Positions 28,401-37,746 of a stretch of 64,000 nt of DNA are shown here, in pieces (positions within the stretch are counted from its first letter, which is position 1; each line of letters starts with the position of its first letter). Location of the stretch: NCBI GenBank assembly GCA_016713235.1, contig JADJPN010000001.1, positions 744,001-808,000 of the forward strand, given 5' to 3'. The DNA is from Hyphomicrobiales bacterium. Its GTDB lineage: Bacteria > Pseudomonadota > Alphaproteobacteria > Rhizobiales > Xanthobacteraceae. The position numbers and the translations under genes are program-made. The notes beneath the pieces were generated by a model, which worked only from the letters and a program-made list of their open reading frames with translations, did not search any database and was not told the DNA's origin.

Positions 28401-30300
28401 TATTTCAAGAACGCCGTTCACGGTGGCGGGTGTCGGCGATATGTCGGGCGATGTGTTCGGCAACGGCATGCTGCTCGAGAAGACGATCAAGCTGGTTGCC
28501 GCCTTTGATCATCGCGACATCTTCATCGATCCCAATCCGGACACCGAAGCTACCTTCAACGAGCGTAAGCGGATGTTCGCGCTGCCGCGCTCGAGCTGGC
28601 AGGATTACGACAAGTCGCTGCTTTCGCAGGGCGGCGGCATTTTCCCGCGCAACGTAAAGAGCATCCCGCTTTCGCAGGAAATGCAGGCGCTGCTTTCGAT
28701 CGCAAAGAGCGAAGCGACGCCCGCCGAAATCATCAACGCAATCCTGAAGGCGCCGGTGGACCTGCTGTGGTTCGGCGGCATCGGAACTTATGTGCGCGCT
28801 TCTTCCGAGAGCGACGCCATGGCCGGCGACCGCGCGAATGATGCGATCCGCGTCACCGGAAACGACGTTCAGGCGAAGGTCGTGGGGGAAGGCGCAAACC
28901 TCGGCATGACGCAGCGTGGCCGCATCGAAGCGGCGCAGCGCGGCGTCAGGCTCAACACCGACGCGATCGACAATTCCGCGGGCGTGAACTCCTCGGACGT
29001 GGAAGTGAACCTGAAGATTGCGCTTTCCTCGCCGATGCGCGCGGGCAAGCTTTCGCTTGAGGCGCGCAATACATTGCTTGTCGAAATGACGCCGGATGTC
29101 GCGGCTCTTGTTTTGCGCAACAACTATCTCCAGACGCTCGCGGTCTCGCTCGTGGAGCGCGAAGGCGTGAACGATATCGGCTTCGAGATGCAATTGATGC
29201 GCAATCTCGAGCGGCGCGGCCTGCTGGATCGCGGGGTCGAGTATTTGCCATCCGATATCGCGCTCGCCGAGCGGCAGGCGAAAGGACAAGGGCTGACGCG
29301 ACCGGAGCTTGCCGTTACGCTCGCTTACGCGAAGCTGACCCTGTTCGACGATCTGGTCGCGTCGGATGTGCCGGACGAAGAATATTTTAACGAAGAGCTG
29401 CTGCGCTATTTTCCCGATGCCGTGCCGGAGCGTTATCCGGACGCGGTAGAAGGCCATCGCCTGCGCCGCGAGATCATCGCGACCCGGCTCGGCAATTCCA
29501 TGATCAATCGCGGCGGGCCGGCGTTCGTCGTGCGCGTATCGGAAGAGACGAGCGCAAGCGCCGCGCAGATTGCGAAGGCCTATGCCGCCGTGCGCGATAG
29601 CTATCACATGATCGATCTCAACGGGAAGATCGACGCGCTGGACGCGAAGATTTCGGGTGCCGTGCAACTCGCGCTCTACGATAGCGTGAAGAAGCTCTTG
29701 CTCGACCGCGTCGTGTGGTTCGTGCGCAATGCCGATTTCTCGCGCGGACTTGCGCAGACAGTCGCGCATTATCGCGAGGGCATTGACGCGGTGGAGCAGA
29801 ATATCGAAACGCTGCTTCCGGCCGAACGCGCCGCGCAACTGAAAATCCGCACGGCGGAGATCGCGGGCAAGCAAGTGCCCGAAGCGCTTGCGGGAAGAAT
29901 CGCGCGGCTCCCGGAGCTTGCCGCGGCAAGCGACATCGTCCTGATCGCGGGTCAAAGCGGTGAGCCGACGCTTGCGGTCGCCGAAACCTATTTCGCAGCG
30001 GAAGATTACTTCCGGCTCGATCGCGTGCTGGCGGCCGGTGGCGGGGTCAAGCTTGCCGACCATTTCGACCGGCTGGCCTTCGATCTCGCGCTTGCCGGGA
30101 TTTCCGCAAGTCAGCGCCGTATCGTGGCCGCGGCGTTGCAGACCGGTAAGACCGGGCGCGGCGCAATCGAAGCCTGGGTTGCGGCGCACAAAGGCAATGT
30201 CGACCGCGCCCGCCGCGGGGTGCAGGAAATTGCCGAGTCGGGACTTACCTTGTCTAAACTCGCGGTGGCTGCGAATTTGATTAGTGAGTTAGCTCCCTAG
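25465..30300 (+). CDS. gdhB: NAD-specific glutamate dehydrogenase, 180-kDa class
   Basis: About 1611 aa, the size of the large bacterial NAD-GDH class, which deaminates glutamate to 2-oxoglutarate and ammonia. A long N-terminal regulatory region (ACT-like segments) precedes the central catalytic core. The core shows RFGKVARGGIRWSDRPQDFR, the PVGAKGGFVPKQ glycine/lysine region, VGDMSGDVFGNG and EGANLGMTQRGR. ATG 25465, preceded by GGGAGAGGGAG, was chosen over GTG 25384. The gene's high GC3 creates long antisense open frames that should be ignored. Nitrogen catabolism here complements the two AmtB systems. The symbol follows common usage and is not certain. Confidence 0.93.
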   Translation: MNIAQKFAAGEQPGAENLLKEATKIAVANKLPADFVVALFGAVSPEDIAPYSAEEVALLAKQSFAHLATRPPGKADIQIYNPKPSGTGGGLAAITVIEIENEDMPFLLDSVSGELSEQGISIRLAAHPIFLLERKENGALEEWRGLAKDGKKTRRESFIHIHADRVDESHHAKIAAALRITLDDVRTAVSDWPAMLEYADEVIDGLQKKTHPLPEEDLEEAVAFMKWLRGGQFTFLGCRDNVVMGSGDDISLEPLYETGLGVLRRKDIRVLSRAGQPVGTTPELREFLKLPVPAIVTKANLRSRVHRRTHMDYVGIKRFDKSGKLVGERRIVGLFTSQAYRESVFKIPYLRRKAAYVLDHAGFATESHSGKALANVLESYPRDDLFQIGRDTLLSFSLSILQLEERPRIRVLSRRDRFNRFVSVLVYVPRERYDSAIRVKIGAYLAQTYQGRVSAFYPYFPDGPLTRVHFIIGRDAGETPNPSRAELEAGIADIVRSWNDEFAQELAGAFNPQKAREIEEKYRSAQSAAYREAFSPKDAIADVRIIENLSKEKPLAINFYRVADADKKSVNLKVWNCERPLPLSERVPLLENMGFSVIDERTYVVEREEADGGTVWLHDMTLARADGNTIEADALDARLEAALMAVLQGRAENDGFNALVLHAGMPWRDVSLVRTLARYLRQAAVPYSQDYLWLTANKHAGIARDLVALFHARFDPREGGEARAAKEKEIHAKIEAALGDVQSLDEDRIMRRFGNLISAAVRTNFYQIAKDGGPRPTIAIKFESRKIDDLPLPRPLFEIFVYSPRVEGVHLRFGKVARGGIRWSDRPQDFRTEVLGLVKAQQVKNAVIVPVGAKGGFVPKQMPANPSRDVMMAEGTESYKIFIRSLLDITDNLSADGAVVPPENVVRHDADDPYLVVAADKGTATFSDTANGLAIEHGFWLGDAFASGGSAGYDHKKMGITARGAWEAVKRHFREMDIDISRTPFTVAGVGDMSGDVFGNGMLLEKTIKLVAAFDHRDIFIDPNPDTEATFNERKRMFALPRSSWQDYDKSLLSQGGGIFPRNVKSIPLSQEMQALLSIAKSEATPAEIINAILKAPVDLLWFGGIGTYVRASSESDAMAGDRANDAIRVTGNDVQAKVVGEGANLGMTQRGRIEAAQRGVRLNTDAIDNSAGVNSSDVEVNLKIALSSPMRAGKLSLEARNTLLVEMTPDVAALVLRNNYLQTLAVSLVEREGVNDIGFEMQLMRNLERRGLLDRGVEYLPSDIALAERQAKGQGLTRPELAVTLAYAKLTLFDDLVASDVPDEEYFNEELLRYFPDAVPERYPDAVEGHRLRREIIATRLGNSMINRGGPAFVVRVSEETSASAAQIAKAYAAVRDSYHMIDLNGKIDALDAKISGAVQLALYDSVKKLLLDRVVWFVRNADFSRGLAQTVAHYREGIDAVEQNIETLLPAERAAQLKIRTAEIAGKQVPEALAGRIARLPELAAASDIVLIAGQSGEPTLAVAETYFAAEDYFRLDRVLAAGGGVKLADHFDRLAFDLALAGISASQRRIVAAALQTGKTGRGAIEAWVAAHKGNVDRARRGVQEIAESGLTLSKLAVAANLISELAP

Positions 30301-30317
30301 GACATCTTTATCCGAGC

Positions 30318-31679
30318 ATGACGCAAGCACCGCGCCGGGCGATCTTCGGCTGGATTTTGTTCGACTGGGCGTGCCAGCCCGTTGCGACACTGATTACGAC
30401 TTTTATCTATGCGCCGTATTTTGCTTCCGCGGTCGCGCGTAGTCCGGCGGAAGGGCAGGCGTTGTGGGGCTTTGCCGCCGCCGCGGCGGGGATCGTGATC
30501 GCGCTGACGTCGCCGTTCATCGGTGCGATCGCGGACGCAACCGGCTCGAGAAAACCCTGGATCGCGGCGTTCGGCGTACTTCTGGTGCTGGGTTCGATCG
30601 GGCTGTGGTTCGGTAAGCCGGGCGATCCGAGCACGGTCATGATCGTGCTGGTCTGTTTTGCAATCGCGACCATCGGGTTTGAGTTCGCGACTGTCTTCAA
30701 TAACGCGATGATGCCCTCGCTGGTGCCGCCGAATAAAATCGGCTGGCTTTCCGGCCTCGGCTGGGCGACCGGTTATCTCGGCGGCCTCGTCTCGCTTGCT
30801 TTCGCGCTCCTGTTTCTTTCGACGAATCCGAAAACCGGATTGACGCTGCTCGGCACGCCGCCGGCGTTCGGGCTGGACGCCGCCGCGCGCGAAGGCGACC
30901 GCTTCATCGGGCCGCTTACCGCGATCTGGTTCATCATATTCGTGCTGCCGCTGTTTTTGTTCACGCCGGATAATTCGAAAGCGCTGAAGCTCGGGCCCGC
31001 GATCAAAAGCGGGATCGACAAAACATTCGCGACGCTTCGCGAAGTGCGCAGCCACAAGAACACCGCAACATTTCTGTTCGCGAACATGATCTACACCGAC
31101 GGCCTCGTTGCCATGTTTGCCTTCGGCGGAATTTACGCAGCCGGCACGTTCGGTTGGGGCGCAATTCAGCTTGGCGTCTTTGGCATTCTGCTCACGATTA
31201 CCGGCACCGTCGGCGCGCTGGTCGGCGGAAGACTGGACGACAAGTTGGGTGCAAAGCCGGTTATTCTCGGCTCGCTTCTGATTTTGCTGTTCTCTTGTAT
31301 TGCAATTCTGTCGATTGACCGCGACCGGATCTTTTTCGTGATCCCGGTCACGCCGGCCGACCCGCATGCCGGGTTGTTCGCGAGTGCCGCGGAGAAGCTC
31401 TACATCGCAATCGGCATGTTCATCGGGCTTGCGGCCGGACCATTGCAGGCCGCTTCGCGCGCATTGCTGGTGCGGCTCGCGCCGAAAGAACAACTTGCGC
31501 AATTCTTCGGGCTGTTCGCGCTTTCCGGGAAACTGACCTCGTTCATGGGGCCGTTTCTGGTTGCGACCGTCACCGCGCTCACGCTGAACCAGAAGGCCGG
31601 CGTCTCGGTGCTGGTGCTGTTCTTTATCGTTGGCGGATTATTGTTGCTGCGCGTGAACGCGATCGCGAACAGAAGCTAG
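30318..31679 (+). CDS. MFS transporter, UMF1 (Atg22-like) family
   Basis: 453 aa with about twelve membrane helices. The N-terminus IFGWILFDWACQPVATLITTF is the UMF1 signature (FDWA), and SPFIGAIADATGSRKPW is the family's loop 2-3 motif. Substrate unknown. It starts 17 bases after the glutamate dehydrogenase gene and may be co-transcribed with it. Its TAG overlaps the purH stop by 4 bases (CTAG). Confidence 0.85.
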   Translation: MTQAPRRAIFGWILFDWACQPVATLITTFIYAPYFASAVARSPAEGQALWGFAAAAAGIVIALTSPFIGAIADATGSRKPWIAAFGVLLVLGSIGLWFGKPGDPSTVMIVLVCFAIATIGFEFATVFNNAMMPSLVPPNKIGWLSGLGWATGYLGGLVSLAFALLFLSTNPKTGLTLLGTPPAFGLDAAAREGDRFIGPLTAIWFIIFVLPLFLFTPDNSKALKLGPAIKSGIDKTFATLREVRSHKNTATFLFANMIYTDGLVAMFAFGGIYAAGTFGWGAIQLGVFGILLTITGTVGALVGGRLDDKLGAKPVILGSLLILLFSCIAILSIDRDRIFFVIPVTPADPHAGLFASAAEKLYIAIGMFIGLAAGPLQAASRALLVRLAPKEQLAQFFGLFALSGKLTSFMGPFLVATVTALTLNQKAGVSVLVLFFIVGGLLLLRVNAIANRS

Positions 31680-33265
31680 TGCCGGAAATGGCGCACGCCG
31701 GTGAAAACCATGGCGATGCCGGCTTTGTCCGCGGCCTCGATCACTTCGTCGTCGCGAATGGAGCCGCCGGGCTGGATAACCGCGATTGCGCCGGCTTCGA
31801 TTGCCGATAGCAAACCGTCGGCAAATGGGAAGAAGGCGTCGCTCGCTACCACAGAGCCCTTGGTAAGCGGCGTGTCTAACCCCGCGGTCTTCGCCGCATC
31901 TTCCGCTTTGCGCGCGGCAATGCGTGCGGAATCGACGCGGCTCATCTGTCCCGCACCGATGCCGACCGTTGCCTTGTCTTTCGCGTAAATGATCGTGTTC
32001 GATTTGACGTGCTTTGCGACCCGGAAAGCAAAACGCAGGTCGTCAAGCTCGGCTTTGGTCGGTGTGCGCTTGGTCACGACCTTCAGTTCCAGATCGTCGG
32101 CAACCGCGTTGTCGCGCGACTGCACCAGGAGACCGCCCGCGATGGATTTAAACGTGAGCCCTTTTGCGCGCGGGTCGGGTAGGGCGTCTGTCAGCAACAG
32201 GCGCAAGTTCTTCTTCGCGCCCACGATCTTGATCGCTTCGTCGCTCGCACCGGGTGCGATGATTACTTCGGTGAAAATCTCGACCATCGCTTTCGCAGCG
32301 TCTGCGTCGAGCGGACGGTTGGTCGCGATAATGCCGCCGAAAGCGGAGACCGGATCGCAGGCAAGCGCTTTCTGGTAGGCCTCCAGCAACGCCTCGCCCT
32401 CGGCAACGCCGCAGGGATTGGCGTGCTTTACGATCACAACCGCGGCCGAGCGTTTGGGGTCGAACTCGGCAACGCATTCATAGGCTGCGTCCGTGTCGTT
32501 GAGGTTGTTGTAGGAAAGCTCCTTGCCCTGCAACTGCCGCGCGGAAAGCACGCCCGCGCGCGGTTCGCCACCCTTGTACGAGGCAGCGTGCTGATGCGGG
32601 TTTTCGCCGTAGCGGAGTTTTTCGACGAGCTTGCCGCCGAAGCTGCGCCACGTAGGAGCGTCGTTCTTCAATTCGTTTGCGAACCAGTTCGAGATCGCAG
32701 CGTCGTAGGAAGCGGTGCGCGCATAGGCTTTCGCGGCGAGGCGCTTGCGGAAAGCGAGAGTCGTGCCGCCGTGCGCGGAAACTTCGTGGAGCAGTTCCTC
32801 ATAGTCGGCCGGATCAACGATGATCGCGACATCGCCATGGTTCTTCGCCGCGGCGCGGATCATGGCTGGGCCGCCGATATCGATGTTCTCGATGCAATCG
32901 TCGTAGCCCGCGCCTTTCGCAACGGTTTCCTCGAACGGATAAAGATTGACGACGACGAGATCGATCGGCGCGATGGCGTGCGCTTTCATCGATGCCGCGT
33001 GATCCGCGTTGTCGCGGATTGCCAGAATGCCGCCATGCACTTTCGGATGCAGCGTCTTCACGCGGCCGTCCATCATCTCGGGAAACCCGGTGAGGTCGGC
33101 GACGTCGGCGACCTTCAATCCGGCGTCGGCCAGCGCGCGCTTGGTGCCTCCGGTGGAGACAAGTTCGGCGCCGTTCTTGGTCAGCGCTTTTGCAAAATCG
33201 ACAAGCCCGCTCTTGTCGGAAACGGATAACAAGGCGCGGCGGATGGCACGGATCTGATCAGGCAT
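31676..33265 (-). CDS. purH: AICAR transformylase / IMP cyclohydrolase
   Basis: 529 aa bifunctional enzyme for the last two steps of IMP synthesis. The N-terminal MGS-like cyclohydrolase domain shows SVSDKSGLVDFAKAL, STGGTKRAL and DGRVKTLHPKVHGG; the C-terminal transformylase domain shows KHANPCGVAEG and ends PGGSIRDDEVIEAAD ... FTGVRHFRH, the canonical ending. ATG 33265 (MPDQIRAIRRALLSVSDK) was chosen over the longer open frame. It is convergent with the UMF1 transporter. Confidence 0.96.
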   Translation of the reverse strand: MPDQIRAIRRALLSVSDKSGLVDFAKALTKNGAELVSTGGTKRALADAGLKVADVADLTGFPEMMDGRVKTLHPKVHGGILAIRDNADHAASMKAHAIAPIDLVVVNLYPFEETVAKGAGYDDCIENIDIGGPAMIRAAAKNHGDVAIIVDPADYEELLHEVSAHGGTTLAFRKRLAAKAYARTASYDAAISNWFANELKNDAPTWRSFGGKLVEKLRYGENPHQHAASYKGGEPRAGVLSARQLQGKELSYNNLNDTDAAYECVAEFDPKRSAAVVIVKHANPCGVAEGEALLEAYQKALACDPVSAFGGIIATNRPLDADAAKAMVEIFTEVIIAPGASDEAIKIVGAKKNLRLLLTDALPDPRAKGLTFKSIAGGLLVQSRDNAVADDLELKVVTKRTPTKAELDDLRFAFRVAKHVKSNTIIYAKDKATVGIGAGQMSRVDSARIAARKAEDAAKTAGLDTPLTKGSVVASDAFFPFADGLLSAIEAGAIAVIQPGGSIRDDEVIEAADKAGIAMVFTGVRHFRH

Positions 33266-33345
33266 GGCAAGGCCGATAGCACGATGCTTTTCGCGGAAAA
33301 AGCGCGGTCGCGCTTTATCCAGCACAACCTTCGGCTAGCGGTCCT

Positions 33346-35067
33346 TTAGATCGGGAGCCTTGGATCCGCGTCGGTTTCACGCGGCGGCTGCTCAGGCACG
33401 TCGGCCCGTGCAAAGGTCCAGATCACCCTGGAAATGGTGCGGGCATTGTCCGCGATCACGATCTGGCTGGTGCGGCGCGGGCCTTCGCTTGCGGAAAGAA
33501 AAATACTTTCCTCCAGCTCGACGCGCATATTGGGAGCGGTGAAAAGCCAGCTTTCGCGCCCCGGCAAGATCAGGAGCACAGTGCGGCCGTCGTTGACGCG
33601 GCTCGCCTTCACGGAAGGATGCAGATGAAAGCGAATGACGTAATCATCCTCCGTGCCGGGCGGAACCTCATGCCCCGAGGATGTCGAGAAAACATCTTCG
33701 CCATCGAGCCGATCGCCGTCCGGCGAGAGCCGCCACGAGCGCTGATGAACGATGCCGAAGCCGCGCGTATAGCCGTTGTGCGACGCGCGGATGATGACAG
33801 CATCCTCGCGGCCACCGCGCGTGATCCGCACGTCACGCGGACCTTCTGCGATCAGGACAGCGCCGTTTCGCGCGGGCTTGAATCTGCACGAAGAGGTGTC
33901 GTGCCAGGTGACGGTGGAGTGCGCCGCCGTTGCGCGTGCGGCTTCGCTCCAGCCATGGCGATTCCGCGCAGGCATCCCGCAATTGACGACGATGCGATGC
34001 CGCTTGGTCGAGAATTCGAAGGAAAGGCAGCCCGCATGCGCTTCATAGCTGAGCGCTGCCGGTGGCGGCGCGCCGGTGTCTGCGACGACGACACTGCCGC
34101 CACCTTCCAGCCGCTGGTACCCCGAGTGATGCGCGTCGAGGAGCGGCACGGTGCGGGTTTCGTCGTAAGCGAGTACGGCCGCGAGCAGATCCGTCGGTGT
34201 CGCGCCCATACCGTTAAATTGCGCGATCGTGCCATCGCTCAAGCGGAAAAAGCGCAGCATTGGAATCATGCGATCGATGGCAGACGATAGAATGCCGGGC
34301 GTTGCCACATTGCGGGAGTCGAAGGTTTGCCGCAGCGGCAAGAGATCGATCAGGATCTCGATCAGCGCGCCCGGATTGCGGCTGATGTGGCCGCCATCGG
34401 AAAGTATCTGGCGCCGCAGTTCCTGAAGGAGGCGCTTTGCGGACTGCTGCAGCAAGCGCTCCTCGCCCGCCATGCAGAGGCCGGCGAAGGTCAGCGCGGT
34501 CGCGATGAGCAGACGCGGATAGCCGGCTTCTGCAACCGGATAGACGCGACGCAGAAATCGCACCTGCCGGGAAAGCGAGCGCAGGAAGGAGCGATAAAAT
34601 GCGTGATCGGCGTCCTGCAAAATAAGCGGCGAATGCGTGAGCCACGAAATCACGCGGCGCGCGGTGATCTCCGGCTCCCACGAAACAGGATGCGAGCCGC
34701 CGTGCTGCGAAATCCAGTCGGCGACCAGCGCGCGGGCGTTCTGACGCGAAAGCGTGAGCCCTGCGGAGCGCAGGTGGCGCAACCAGCTGAAGCCGAGCAG
34801 CACTTCCGACCATTCGCGTGAGGGCGGCTGAATTTCGAACGGAGAGTGGCCTTCCGCGGTGACGACCTTGCCCGCGAAACTGAAAATGCCGCTGTAGATT
34901 TCGGTGGCAATGGTGGGATCGCCGGTGCGCAAGTCCTGCGGGGCAATCAGCAGGCGTTCGGGGATCGGCACACGAATGCGCCAGCGATAGGCCGGGTTCG
35001 CGGCAATCCGCGTCCACCAGCCCCTCCATCCGCCGCCACCCAGCGCAGGCCGTCCTCGCTCCGCCAT
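33346..35067 (-). CDS. Heparinase II/III family protein
   Basis: About 573 aa from ATG 35067 (GGAAGG ribosome site). Alginate-lyase-like helical domain (RLLIAPQDLRTGDP, DGGHISRNPGAL, DLLPLR) followed by the heparinase II/III beta-domain (FNGMGATPTDLLAAV, GYQRLEGGGSVVVADTGAPP, HAGCLSFEFSTKRHRIVVNCG). It is found next to rsmB and purH in many Rhizobiales; the real substrate is unknown and probably not heparin. In this sequence the frame is continuous with rsmB upstream because rsmB lost its stop through a frameshift, so an apparent 1053-aa fusion should not be taken at face value. Confidence 0.85.
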   Translation of the reverse strand: MAERGRPALGGGGWRGWWTRIAANPAYRWRIRVPIPERLLIAPQDLRTGDPTIATEIYSGIFSFAGKVVTAEGHSPFEIQPPSREWSEVLLGFSWLRHLRSAGLTLSRQNARALVADWISQHGGSHPVSWEPEITARRVISWLTHSPLILQDADHAFYRSFLRSLSRQVRFLRRVYPVAEAGYPRLLIATALTFAGLCMAGEERLLQQSAKRLLQELRRQILSDGGHISRNPGALIEILIDLLPLRQTFDSRNVATPGILSSAIDRMIPMLRFFRLSDGTIAQFNGMGATPTDLLAAVLAYDETRTVPLLDAHHSGYQRLEGGGSVVVADTGAPPPAALSYEAHAGCLSFEFSTKRHRIVVNCGMPARNRHGWSEAARATAAHSTVTWHDTSSCRFKPARNGAVLIAEGPRDVRITRGGREDAVIIRASHNGYTRGFGIVHQRSWRLSPDGDRLDGEDVFSTSSGHEVPPGTEDDYVIRFHLHPSVKASRVNDGRTVLLILPGRESWLFTAPNMRVELEESIFLSASEGPRRTSQIVIADNARTISRVIWTFARADVPEQPPRETDADPRLPI

Positions 35068-35158
35068 CGGATGTAGTCGCCTTCCGCTCACCGGCTCGTG
35101 CGGCCGGCTCGTAACTCCCAATATCCCGAGGCCAACATAGCCAAGACGGGAATCATGT

Positions 35159-36507
35159 CTACTTACCTGACGATGAAGATTTGCGGCGCAGGCGGCTTGC
35201 GAAGAAGCCGTCGCAGCCCGAAAGCCGCGGATCGGCATGGGTAAAATGGAAGGAAGCGTGCGGAGCTCGCCTGTTGCGGTGAGGGCGCGCGAATCACCGG
35301 CTTCGTCCGGAGCGATGGCGACGCGCTCGAGATCTGCATATCTCATAAGTAAATTTTCGATCTGCGCCGCGCCTTCTTCGGGTTCGAGCGAGCACGTCGA
35401 ATAGACCAAGAGACCGCCCGGCTTCAGCAGTCTGACGGCGTTGTCGAGCAGACGCGCTTGCAGTTTCGTTACCTGCGCCAGGTCTTCCGGCTGTTTCTGC
35501 CAGAGAATGTCGGGGTGGCGCCGGATGGTGCCGGTTGCCGAGCATGGCGCGTCCAGAAGAATGGCGTCGAACGGTTCGGCTTCCCACTCGGCGGCATCGG
35601 CAACGACGACTTCGGCATTCAGTTTGGTGCGGTCGAGATTTTGCCGAAGGCGTTTCAGCCGCGATACGGAACGATCGACGGCCGTCACCTGCGCGCCGGC
35701 ATTGGCAAGCTGCAAGGGTTTGCCTCCGGGTGCCGCGCAAAGATCGGCGACGCGAAGTCCACTGATATTCCCGAGCAGCCGCGCCGGAATCGAGGCGGCG
35801 GCATCCTGCACCCACCATTGCCCTTCGTCGTAACCGGGCAGTTGCATGATCGCGCCTTTGCCGGTGACGCGGACGCTGCCGGTGGGGAGCACGATGCCTT
35901 CAAGCGTTTGCGCGAGCGCTTCGGGATTTTCCTTCGATGTGATGTCGAGCGGCGGCTCGATCCGGTGCGCGAGACAAATCGCACGGAGCGTCTCGTCGCC
36001 GTAAGCGGCGCGCCAGCGTTCGCGCATCCATTCGGCGGTGTCGGTTTCCGGCGGCAGCCCTTCCAGAATGGCCTGGCCTTGTGCGACCGTCTTGCGCAGC
36101 ACCGCGTTGACGAGGCCCGCGTAGCGCTTGTTGCGGATTTCGTTCGCGAGATCGACCGAGAGATCGACGGCTGCGTGATTGGCAACTTCGAGCAGGAGAA
36201 TCTGCGCGGCGGCGGAGAGCAGGATCGCGTGCACCCGCACGTCGTCCGGCCAGCCTTCGTTCAGGAAGGTTTCGAGCACGGCTTGCAGAGTGCCCGCGCG
36301 GCGCAGCGAAGTCGCGACAATCATGCGCGCAAGCGCGCGGTCGCGTTCTTCGAGCGAACGAAACTGCTTGCCGGTTTCGCCGTGCTCGAAAACGTCTTCG
36401 AGCGCCCGGCGGCCGTGCAGGATCGCGAGCAGGGCATCCGCAGCAAAGCGCCGGGCGGTGAGGCCCGGCGCGACTTCTTTAATTTGTTTCTGCTGGCGTT
36501 TTGCCAT
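35159..36507 (-). CDS. rsmB: 16S rRNA m5C967 methyltransferase, frameshifted at its end
   Basis: RsmB/NOP family. An N-terminal NusB-like domain (residues 1-150) is followed by the SAM methyltransferase: VADLCAAPGGKPLQLA, LLDAPCSATGTIRRHPDI with one active Cys and LLVYSTCSLEPEEG with the other. After LRTLPSILP the frame is wrong. Restoring one C to the coding CCC run (35239-35241) gives HADPRLSGCDGFFASRLRR and a TAG at 35159-35161, for a protein of about 449 aa with a normal RsmB ending. As written, translation would instead run on into the heparinase gene. Confidence 0.9.
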
Positions 36508-36545
36508 TTAACCCCATGGACCGCGTGGTCGCGCTTTCGGTCCAG

Positions 36546-37433
36546 TTACACCCGGGCGCGTGCAGCGGAAGGGGCAGTGCGCGGCGAGGCGCCCATTTCG
36601 CCCGCGATCTCCTGCAGCTGCGCAATCCGGTTTTCGACCGCCGGATGGGTCGAGAACAGGTTGTCCATGCGCGCGCCCGAGAGCGGGTTGATGATGAACA
36701 TATGCGCGGTCGCGGGATTACGTTCGGCGGTTTCGTTCTCGATTACATGTGCCGCGCCGGAAATTTTGTTGAGCGCGGAAGCGAGCGCCATCGGCTGGCC
36801 GGAGATTTCCGCGCCAAGGCGGTCCGCCGAATATTCGCGCGTGCGCGAGATCGCCATCTGCACGATCATGGCGGCGAGCGGCGCCAGAATCATCATCGCA
36901 ATGGTGCCGATCATGCCGATGCCGTTGTTATTGCGGTTGCCGCCGAACATCATGCCGAAATTGGTAAGCATCGAGATCGCGCCGGCGAAGGTCGCGGTGA
37001 TCGTCATGATCAGCGTGTCACGGTTCTTGATGTGCGCAAGCTCGTGCGCCATGACGCCCGCGATCTCGTCGCGGTTCAGCATCTGCATGAGGCCGGTGGT
37101 GGCGGCAACGGCCGCGTTCTCAGGATTGCGGCCGGTCGCAAACGCGTTCGGCTGCGGGTTGTCCATGAGATAGACCTTCGGCATCGGCAGGCCCGCGCGC
37201 TGCGACAGTTCGCGGACCATTTGAAAAAGCTCAGGCGCGGTGCGCTCGTCGACTTCCTGCGCGCCGTTCATCGACAAGACCATCTTGTCGGAATTCCAGT
37301 AGCTGAAGATGTTCATGCCGGCGGCGACGACGAGCGCGATCAGCATGCCCTGCTGGCCGCCGATCAAGGCGCCGATGCCCATGAAGAGCGCGGTCATGCC
37401 GGCCAGCAAAATCGCGGTTTTCATGTAGTTCAT
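36546..37433 (-). CDS. htpX: Membrane metalloprotease HtpX
   Basis: 295 aa M48 zinc protease of the inner membrane that helps degrade damaged membrane proteins. Two N-terminal helices, the zinc motif HELAH in AGVMAHELAHIKNRD, two further helices and the third ligand region SADRLGAEISGQP (EYSADR) are all present. It precedes rsmB on the same strand by about 40 bases. It is divergent from the small SDHAF4-like gene. Confidence 0.95.
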   Translation of the reverse strand: MNYMKTAILLAGMTALFMGIGALIGGQQGMLIALVVAAGMNIFSYWNSDKMVLSMNGAQEVDERTAPELFQMVRELSQRAGLPMPKVYLMDNPQPNAFATGRNPENAAVAATTGLMQMLNRDEIAGVMAHELAHIKNRDTLIMTITATFAGAISMLTNFGMMFGGNRNNNGIGMIGTIAMMILAPLAAMIVQMAISRTREYSADRLGAEISGQPMALASALNKISGAAHVIENETAERNPATAHMFIINPLSGARMDNLFSTHPAVENRIAQLQEIAGEMGASPRTAPSAARARV

Positions 37434-37566
37434 GGAAAGATCATCCCTTCTGGCGCGAAAGCGCCGCCTTCACCTGCAAAAACAATGGGGTGCCCGAACC
37501 CCTGCCGCAAGAGGTGGTTTTGCCGGGTATCTTGACCTGCGGCGACAAGGAATGTTCCTGAAGATC

Positions 37567-37746
37567 ATGACCGAAAAGAAGCCGCTCTCAGACGCCGCCA
37601 AACGCGCGCTTGCCGAAGCCGAAGCCCGCCGTGCCGAGATCGACGCGGCGGCGGCGAAGCTGCCGCTGGAAAAAGGCGCGAAGCGCGAGAAAGAACCCTC
37701 GCGCTACGGCGACTGGGAGAAGAAAGGCATCGCTAGCGACTTCTAG
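37567..37746 (+). CDS. SDHAF4-like protein (DUF1674)
   Basis: 59 aa from ATG 37567. The C-terminal GAKREKEPSRYGDWEKKGIASDF matches the DUF1674 motif (EP-RYGDWE-KG--SDF) of succinate dehydrogenase assembly factor 4, which protects flavinylated SdhA before complex II assembly in mitochondria and probably in alphaproteobacteria. The Ala/Glu-rich N-terminal half is likely helical. Upstream in-frame sequence to 37432 overlaps htpX and is not considered coding. Its stop overlaps that of the next gene by CTAG. Confidence 0.85.
   Translation: MTEKKPLSDAAKRALAEAEARRAEIDAAAAKLPLEKGAKREKEPSRYGDWEKKGIASDF

Noticed and set aside
25324..30189. Several long antisense frames (414, 441 and 594 codons) across the glutamate dehydrogenase gene
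   Set aside because: All lie opposite a clearly conserved 1611-aa enzyme and show shadow composition rich in Arg, Asp and Ala; none resembles a family.
33346..36507. A genuine RsmB-heparinase fusion protein
   Set aside because: The native RsmB ending and stop are intact one frame away, and a single-base run contraction explains the joining.
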